From contig CANRBF010000005.1 of NCBI GenBank assembly GCA_947628795.1, positions 104,697 to 168,696 of the forward strand: a DNA stretch of 64,000 nt. The letters are read 5' to 3'. The notes beneath the pieces are model-generated. The model saw only the letters and a list, made by a program, of their open reading frames with translations, did not search any database and had not been told where the DNA came from. This DNA comes from an uncultured Monoglobus sp. (GTDB taxonomy: Bacteria; Bacillota; Clostridia; Monoglobales; Monoglobaceae). Shown piece after piece: positions 60,001 to 64,000 of the stretch (positions are counted from its first letter, which is position 1; every line of letters starts with the position of its first letter). Position numbers and translations under genes: made by a program.

Positions 60001-61497
60001 TCCGTTGTAAACAGTAACTTTTTCGTGTTTGACATAACCGACGATAGGTTTGTGCTCGAGGATACTGCGATGTCCTACGGCGCGATAACTCCGTTCTCGT
60101 TCGACTGCGAGGCGGGACACGAGTATTATATGGCGTTTAAGAACGGATATTTCGGCTTTACCGATATAACCATAGGCACCGGAGCGGAAATAACCGCGGA
60201 GGACAACGTGAACATTCTTGCCGTTCCCAACAGCGGATTCAAGACAAAGAGCGTCAGCCTCAGCATTCCGGGGATCGCGCTCAACAAACATTCCGAAAAC
60301 GAGTACAGCTTCAAGATGTTCGGCTCCGATGTGACGGTATCTGCCGAATTCGAGAGCACAGCGACGCCGACTCCCGCGCCGACGCCGACTCCCACGCCCA
60401 AAATCACGCCCGAGCCGTATGTGCAAAAGCCGATCGTTGTCGAGGCGAAAGAACTTGCGAGCGGCGGAGTAACGCCCAACTCGAAAAAATATTCCTGGAC
60501 GGGAGCCGAGACAAGCGAATATCGCGAGATTTTCGGGAATCCGCTCGAGGAAAGATTCACCTCAAACTTTATCAATATGCAGAGCGCGAACAAAAGGATA
60601 GACTGGAACGTGTATGTCCCCGCGAGCGGATGCTATAAGCTGCTGATCCTCGGAAATGAGTACAGCGACAGATATTATATCGCCGATATGGACGCTGTGG
60701 AAAACGCGGAGCCCAAGGAGATAAAGCCCGCCAAAATGGCGCTCAGGAGCGATGATCCGGGCAACAGCGAGCATACCGCGCTGACGGTTACCGAATATTA
60801 TTTTGAGAACGAGATACAGCCGGGAAATCACACCGTCGGCATAACCGCCCATAGCGACGGCAAGAGCAGAAACATCTGCGCCGCGGCGCTTGTCAGATAC
60901 GGCGGTACCGAGCCTCCGGTCGTGGTAACGCCCGAGCCGACCGAAACTCCGAAACCCACGGACATGCCCGAGCCGAGTTATACGCCCGAGCCGAGCGGCA
61001 CTCCAGAGCCGAGCGACATGCCGGAGCCAAGCGGCATGCCGAATCCTACAGACACGCCGGAGCCGAGCGGCACTCCGAAACCCACGGACACGCCGGAGCC
61101 AAGCGGCATGCCGAATCCTACAGACACGCCGGAGCCAAGCGGCACTCCGAAACCCACGGACACGCCCGAGCCGAGCTATGCACAGGAGCCGACGAATACG
61201 CCGGAGCCCACAGACACGCCGCGCCCCGATGAGGGATATAAAATAGTATCGGCGGAGAGTGAGTCGGACGGCGCGAATGTAACGGTTGTCGGCGGCTCAG
61301 AGAAAGCGTCGCTTATCGCGGCGAAGTATGACGCGGCGGGAGTTTTGATCGATTTTAAGACCTTTGACATATCCGGAGCGGGAACATACAAGCTTGACGG
61401 ATTTGCGGTAAGCGGAGACGAGAGCGCAAAATTCTTTATCTGGAACACGCTCGGCGCCGTAAACCCGCTGAGCGAGCCGTATGAAATCAAAAATTAA
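57004..61497 (+). CDS. Giant modular pectate lyase, polysaccharide lyase family 1
   Basis: 1497 residues, exported (signal 1-24). PL1 catalytic beta-helix (about 27-410): VDHCSVSWGIDE (calcium Asp region, about 152-163) and the catalytic Arg motif RTPRLDR (218-224). Then an Ig-like domain (about 455-555), a concanavalin-like domain (about 565-770; SGDFDMTVKLEKM, SGLMLRESL), an InlB-type beta-repeat (about 800-870; TFIMPDSDVVITASF), a further beta domain, a second InlB-like piece, a CBM-like domain (about 1140-1300), a Pro/Thr/Glu linker of 12-residue repeats, and a C-terminal module shared with the PL9 protein. It splits polygalacturonate outside the cell; the extra modules likely bind wall polysaccharide. 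Monocistronic with promoter and terminator. Confidence 0.93.
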   Translation: MKRICLFLMCFFTLCAVLCVGASAEGDLLAFPGAEGGGKYAVGARAQSSLSVYHVTNLNDSGEGSFRDAVSRSGRIIVFDVSGVIELYSQIRMSRGLTILGQTAPGDGVVITGYDVMVGNDNIIRYLRIRPTSKNTDREHDGLGGSGSDVIVDHCSVSWGIDELLTLYKGSNVTVQNTISSESLRMSSHAKGAHGYGGIFGGENCSLHHNLFAHHDSRTPRLDRCLKRTDVRNNVIYDWGKTNSAYGGEPYYQEPNDAQGPFSINWINNYYKYGPGTAHGIRNRIFEVSGSYAQDYLNMTNFCFKGNYVEGYPDVTADNIKGIKNPQYGNMADEPESMGEYEINTQTAEEAYETVLKSVGASLPRRDAVDARIVNDVKNGTGRIINSAEEVGGVPELKQERRVFSIPQKWKDTNGMGTARETDIVSNGGKHDGYTWIEAYVNDMTETMSENQPSNPTVTVSGPEINTIDGEADNWTTAVSGEPFEYNISAAPAKAGDPEIDYIEIYDSEKIYTVAVGNSANLKMELGPGTHYLSARAYNKNGESTQSPTSIVYVKSADTPEGFTHAQIGAAPYGAAGDSWTSGANIGLLGSGRLGASNGSEITGVAQDSCDFMYKEVSGDFDMTVKLEKMPSADNGSSSGLMLRESLEPGARMVMAADGWLKYGENVRIMSRNSANALSTVTWFSGIMNNSSYSTDKYPLPKYMRIQREDDKITVSVSNGGRIWTDNMRQPQSVTLSGLSDTVYVGLAADSGQPSTSPIKEYMSESLFSNLNIESTEPTPAPTATPDPIRAVSVGEIQNGIIGISQDNAIAGTMVMFSAVPDFGYFTDSVTVTAADGRDIYVIRDDMSCTFIMPDSDVVITASFLPEGSATSAPKPKPKFKVKTSVPGGGGVLRISADGGAYEALSETFNGNSITDSDFWLIGGDTYDLSAERDLGTITFLGNWKLMDREVEGSVLKIMNSLEGFYLNPNTKPSNRVNRGVALFSPSASATVNINVYSDSVVNSNFFVFDITDDRFVLEDTAMSYGAITPFSFDCEAGHEYYMAFKNGYFGFTDITIGTGAEITAEDNVNILAVPNSGFKTKSVSLSIPGIALNKHSENEYSFKMFGSDVTVSAEFESTATPTPAPTPTPTPKITPEPYVQKPIVVEAKELASGGVTPNSKKYSWTGAETSEYREIFGNPLEERFTSNFINMQSANKRIDWNVYVPASGCYKLLILGNEYSDRYYIADMDAVENAEPKEIKPAKMALRSDDPGNSEHTALTVTEYYFENEIQPGNHTVGITAHSDGKSRNICAAALVRYGGTEPPVVVTPEPTETPKPTDMPEPSYTPEPSGTPEPSDMPEPSGMPNPTDTPEPSGTPKPTDTPEPSGMPNPTDTPEPSGTPKPTDTPEPSYAQEPTNTPEPTDTPRPDEGYKIVSAESESDGANVTVVGGSEKASLIAAKYDAAGVLIDFKTFDISGAGTYKLDGFAVSGDESAKFFIWNTLGAVNPLSEPYEIKN
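60930..61220 (+). repeat. In-frame 36-bp tandem repeats coding the PL1 linker
   Basis: Alternating 12-residue units TPEPSGTPKPTD and TPEPSGMPNPTD (36 bp each), with degenerate copies at both ends. Flexible linker before the C-terminal module. Confidence 0.9.
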
Positions 61498-61506
61498 TAT
61501 TATACG

Positions 61507-61529
61507 AAAACCGCCTTCGGGCGGTTTTT
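61507..61529 (+). terminator. Terminator of the PL1 gene
   Basis: AAAACCGCC-TTCG-GGCGGTTTTT, perfect stem with TTCG loop and T-tail. Confidence 0.95.
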
Positions 61530-61592
61530 GGGTATATTTGCACCGCGGTTTGACAATAATACCGATAAATCCGTTACGCGAGGTGGAAAGAT

Positions 61593-61883
61593 ATGGTATT
61601 AAAAGACAAACGGCGGGTGGTTATCATCAACGACATACGCTCCGACAAGATTGAACAGGCGATCTTTATTCTGCGCGACAAAAACGACGCCGCGCCGCGC
61701 GAGCCCGACAGCGCGCTGGTGATAGAGGCGCACAAAATAATCAACAGCTTTCTCTATCCCGGCACCTACCGCAGAAAGGCGAGGCACAAAAATATGCTGA
61801 CAAAAGGGCTTGCGTGGCTGCTGTCGGCCGCCGCGGTCGTTGTTTTTTCGGCGGTGTTTATCAAGGCATCTGCGCCGTTTTAA
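61593..61883 (+). CDS. Small hypothetical protein with C-terminal membrane anchor
   Basis: 96 residues. A soluble basic N-terminal part (about 1-68; RRVVIINDIRSDKIEQAIFI, then ALVIEAHKIINSFLYPGTYR) and one transmembrane segment near the end (about 72-90). The arrangement suggests a tail-anchored small protein. No family recognised. GAGGTGG precedes the ATG. The SLOG gene downstream has its own promoter. Confidence 0.75.
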   Translation: MVLKDKRRVVIINDIRSDKIEQAIFILRDKNDAAPREPDSALVIEAHKIINSFLYPGTYRRKARHKNMLTKGLAWLLSAAAVVVFSAVFIKASAPF

Positions 61884-61891
61884 CAAAACTC

Positions 61892-61920
61892 TTGTAATCG
61901 GCAGTGATTTGTGGTATAAT
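61892..61920 (+). promoter_or_regulatory. Promoter of the SLOG gene
   Basis: TTGTAA (61892-61897), 17 bp, TATAAT (61915-61920). Transcription would start about 61927, which excludes translation starts before that point. Confidence 0.8.
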
Positions 61921-61936
61921 TTCTGCGGTGATTTTT

Positions 61937-62422
61937 TTGAACGGCAACAACATAAACGCGACATGCTGCTTTACCGGCCACAGAATAATTCAAAGCGAGG
62001 ACATGGACGCGGTTCGGCGCAATCTGAGCCGCGTTATTTCCGCGCTTTTTGACGAGGGCTTCAGGCGGTTCATAACGGGCGGCGCCCTGGGTTTTGACAC
62101 CGAGGCGGCGCTGGCTGTCTTAAAGGCGCGGGATAACGAGCCCGAGATCAGCCTGACCGTGGCGGTCCCGTGCCGAGAGCAGGACAAGCTCTGGAGCGAC
62201 GACCGGAAAGAGCTGTATCGCAAGATCCTCGACGAGGCCGACGAGGTGGTGTATGTCTCGGAGGAGTACAATCCGGGCTGCATGCACAAGCGCAACCGTT
62301 TTATGGTGGACGGCAGCGCGGCCGTGGTCGCTTATATAAACCGACCGAAAGGCGGCACCGCCTACACCGTGTGCTACGCGATGGACGAGGGCCGCAGGAT
62401 CATCAATATAATGGATATTTAA
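61937..62422 (+). CDS. SLOG-domain protein (DUF1273/YpsA-like)
   Basis: 161 residues, one Rossmann-like SLOG domain: CCFTGHRI near the start, FITGGALGFDTEAALAVL (Gly-rich nucleotide loop), VPCREQDKLWSDD in the middle, and NRFMVDGSAAVVAYINRPKG at the end. SLOG proteins bind nucleotides or related ligands; some act in cell division or prophage defence, others are unknown. The start is TTG 61937 with GGTGAT just upstream: longer in-frame starts lie inside the promoter at 61892-61920. Confidence 0.85.
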   Translation: MNGNNINATCCFTGHRIIQSEDMDAVRRNLSRVISALFDEGFRRFITGGALGFDTEAALAVLKARDNEPEISLTVAVPCREQDKLWSDDRKELYRKILDEADEVVYVSEEYNPGCMHKRNRFMVDGSAAVVAYINRPKGGTAYTVCYAMDEGRRIINIMDI

Positions 62423-62452
62423 AGTAATCAGTGATCACTAAAGGAGCGTAAT

Positions 62453-63178
62453 ATGGATCTGAAAAATATAAATTGGAACAAAGACGGATATGACAGATAT
62501 TTGGAATATTTAAAATCATTGGGCGACGGCGGATATAAAAAATTTACCGACGGGCTGAACCCGGGCGCCGAGTGCGCGACTTTGGGCGTGCGCCTGCCCG
62601 AGCTGCGCCGCGCATCCAAGGAGATCGCCAAGGGAGACGGCCGCGGCTTTCTGGATTATGTTACATACGAGCACAGCGGCGAGATGAGCCGCGAGGAAAT
62701 AATAGTCATGGGTCTGGTGACCGGCGCGCTCAAGCTGCCCTTCGGCGAGCTGTGCCAGAGGGTGCGGAATTTCGCGGCGCGCGTCAAAAGCTGGGACAGC
62801 TGCGACACGGCGGTGAGCTCGTTTAAAGAGATCAAAAACTATATCGAAGAATATAAAATAGAGATATTCGGATTTTTAAACAGCCGAAACAAATGGGAGC
62901 AGAGGGTCGGCATAATAATCCTGCTCGACTTTTATCTGAGCGACGAGCAAAACGCCGCCTACGCGTTAAATTGCGTGAACGGCGTAAAGACCGACGAATA
63001 TTATGTTAATATGGCGCAGGCGTGGCTTATTTCCGTGGCGTTTGTCAAGCACCGCGATCTGACCAAAAGCTTTCTTGAAAACGAGTTCGCGCTCGGCGAA
63101 AAGGTGCGAAAAATGGCGGCCCGGAAAATACGCGACTCCCGCCGCGTCTCCGACGAGGACAAAAAATTATTTTCGTAA
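62453..63178 (+). CDS. DNA alkylation repair protein (AlkD family)
   Basis: 241 residues of HEAT-like alpha helices. AlkD glycosylases remove bulky or cationic alkylated bases (3-methyl- and 7-methylpurines) without flipping them. Features: LGVRLPELRRASKEIAKGD near residue 45, VKSWDSCDTAVSSF (about 112-125) with the key Trp and Asp, NKWEQRVGIIILLDFYL (about 146-162), and a C-terminal KMAARKIRDSRRVS. AAAGGAG precedes ATG. The stop codon directly abuts a repeat element. Confidence 0.92.
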   Translation: MDLKNINWNKDGYDRYLEYLKSLGDGGYKKFTDGLNPGAECATLGVRLPELRRASKEIAKGDGRGFLDYVTYEHSGEMSREEIIVMGLVTGALKLPFGELCQRVRNFAARVKSWDSCDTAVSSFKEIKNYIEEYKIEIFGFLNSRNKWEQRVGIIILLDFYLSDEQNAAYALNCVNGVKTDEYYVNMAQAWLISVAFVKHRDLTKSFLENEFALGEKVRKMAARKIRDSRRVSDEDKKLFS

Positions 63179-63180
63179 GG

Positions 63181-63634
63181 GCGGATAGCATCCGCCCTTT
63201 TTGCCTCCTCCCGGGAGGAGGTGGCAGGCGCAGCCTGACGGAGGTGGGAACATAGGGATTAGTGATTAGCAAATAGTAATTAGGCTTCCCCCCCTCAGTC
63301 GGGCTTTGCCCGACAGCTCCCCCGAGGGGGCGCCTAACCATGATTGCCTCACCCAAAATCGGTAGGGGCGGACGACCCCGGCCGCCCGTCTGCCTCGCCC
63401 CTTGGGGAGAGGTGGCGCCGAAGGTGACGGAGAGGGGTTAACATAGGTACTAGAGATTAGTGACTAGGGACTAGGCCCCCTCAGTCGGGCTTTGCCCGAC
63501 AGCTCCCCCGAGGGGGAGCCTAACCATGATTGCCTCGCCCAAAATCGGTAGGGGCGGACGACCCCGGCCTCCCGTCTGCCTCGCCCCTTGGGGAAAGGTG
63601 GCGCCGAAGGCGACGGAGAGGGGTACCCTTAGTT
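63181..63634. repeat. Large composite repeat cluster with a 186-bp tandem duplication
   Basis: Starts with a GCGGAT/ATCCGC hairpin right after alkD, then CTCCCGGGAG arm with CAGGC/GCCTG, TAG at 63253, 63260, 63267, 63274, 63281, an inverted arm with GTCGGGC/GCCCGAC, the GGGGCGGACGACCCC module, the CCCCTTGGGG arm, TAG at 63444, 63451, 63458, 63465, 63472, and again inverted arm, GGGGCGGACGACCCC module and arm. The segment GCCTAACCATGATTGCCTC recurs with a 186-bp offset (63332 and 63518). No gene seen. Confidence 0.88.
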
Positions 63635-63661
63635 ATTTCAACTCAACTACCGATATGGCGC

Positions 63662-63998
63662 TTAATATGCTTCCGCGAGAGGTTTGCAAGCCTCGGTATT
63701 ATTCCACAGCATGAGCTTAACATATTCGTTTGTATCTTGAGCAGAAATCATTCTGTCAAGCTTTACAAAATACTCACTTCCGCCATCCGCTTCGGTTTCG
63801 TGTTTTTCTATAAAAATATCGAGCAAGATATCATCTTTATACTTCGCCATTATTACTGTGAACGGTGTACCGATCGGCGCTTTATCGCCAACGGTTATAT
63901 CTATGCCTCCATGTATATAATCAATAATAATTTATAGCCGCAAAATCCTTGCTGACGCCCATTGCGTTATTTTCCGTAACGTCAGGATAACCATTTAT
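63662..63998 (-). pseudogene. Decayed pectate-lyase-like gene remnant, runs off the window
   Basis: Minus strand. From 63998 one frame reads INGYPDVTENNAMGVSKDFA then a TGA stop at 63921-63923; GYPDVT recalls the PL1 helix end (compare EGYPDVTADN in the intact gene). A second frame then reads YIHGGIDITVGDKAPIG, VIMAKYKDDILLDIFI and YVKLMLWNN, ending PLAEAY, which matches the C-terminal module of the PL1 and PL9 lyases. The two parts are in different frames, and linker plus much of the enzyme are missing. I read it as a deleted and frameshifted pectinase. A functional small protein from 63850 downwards is less likely. Confidence 0.65.
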
Positions 63999-64000
63999 GT

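Noticed and set aside
1..64000. Insertion sequences, phage, integrative elements, tRNA or rRNA genes
   Set aside because: No transposase, integrase, phage structural gene, attachment repeat or tRNA-like cloverleaf was recognised in any intergenic region.

Overview
The window reads as chromosomal DNA of an anaerobic, low-GC-phylum (Clostridia) gut-type bacterium with a moderately GC-rich genome. The grounds are strong Shine-Dalgarno sites, frequent TTG/GTG starts, an S-layer-homology protein, a HydE maturase of [FeFe]-hydrogenase, a DUF4364 gene, a DegV protein and many plant-pectin genes. A pectin specialist related to Monoglobales/Oscillospirales would fit, but that placement is inference. 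No tRNA, rRNA or CRISPR array was seen.

Layout. 1-5.5 kb: pectin and galacturonate use (partial GH28, tagaturonate reductase uxaB, altronate dehydratase uxaA, intracellular GH43). 5.5-11.2 kb: an intact RelBE-type toxin-antitoxin pair, membrane and patatin proteins, an AEC permease, pyrE, a lipoprotein and a nitroreductase. 11.2-15.2 kb: rpsT, then a lysine-pathway operon (asd-dapA-dapB plus a free-standing ACT protein) behind a strong promoter. 15.2-19.7 kb, minus strand: a secreted PL9 pectate lyase, a DinJ/YafQ pair whose toxin is broken by two stop codons, hpf and a DUF4830 protein. 19.8-29.7 kb: housekeeping genes (rsuA, a pyridoxal/pyridoxamine kinase, yifB, trmL, degV, DUF4364, alaS, HIT, prmA). 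29.7-40.2 kb: an L,D-transpeptidase, an HTH regulator, malic enzyme, coaX, a phosphodiesterase, three small possibly sporulation-linked genes, a polysaccharide deacetylase, a MATE exporter and an SLH-anchored serpin. 40.3-47.9 kb: a gene train starting with an ankyrin-GH43 fusion, then DUF2520, yhbY, sbcD, sbcC and an FNT channel. 48.2-56.7 kb, minus strand: hydE, a membrane protein, and gltX-metG-dgt-lrp-aminotransferase. 57-64 kb: a giant multidomain PL1 pectate lyase, small genes, alkD, and the decayed end of another pectate-lyase-like gene.

The pectin story is coherent. The exported PL1 and PL9 lyases share a related C-terminal module, which is also present in the decayed gene at the right edge. 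They would cut pectin outside the cell; GH28 and the two signal-less GH43 enzymes would trim oligosaccharides, and UxaB/UxaA would carry galacturonate toward 2-keto-3-deoxygluconate.

The most unusual non-coding signal is a family of composite intergenic repeats. They sit next to stop codons (about 3.7, 6.1, 23.5, 27.9, 28.6, 48.0 and 63.2-63.6 kb). Their arms carry hairpins whose stems change sequence but stay complementary. Many also hold arrays of TAGNNAN heptamers, usually five TAG triplets at an exact 7-nt period, often facing an inverted CTA array. In one case (hydE) the array supplies the last codons and the stop codon of a gene. I know of no described system that matches, but this has not been searched.
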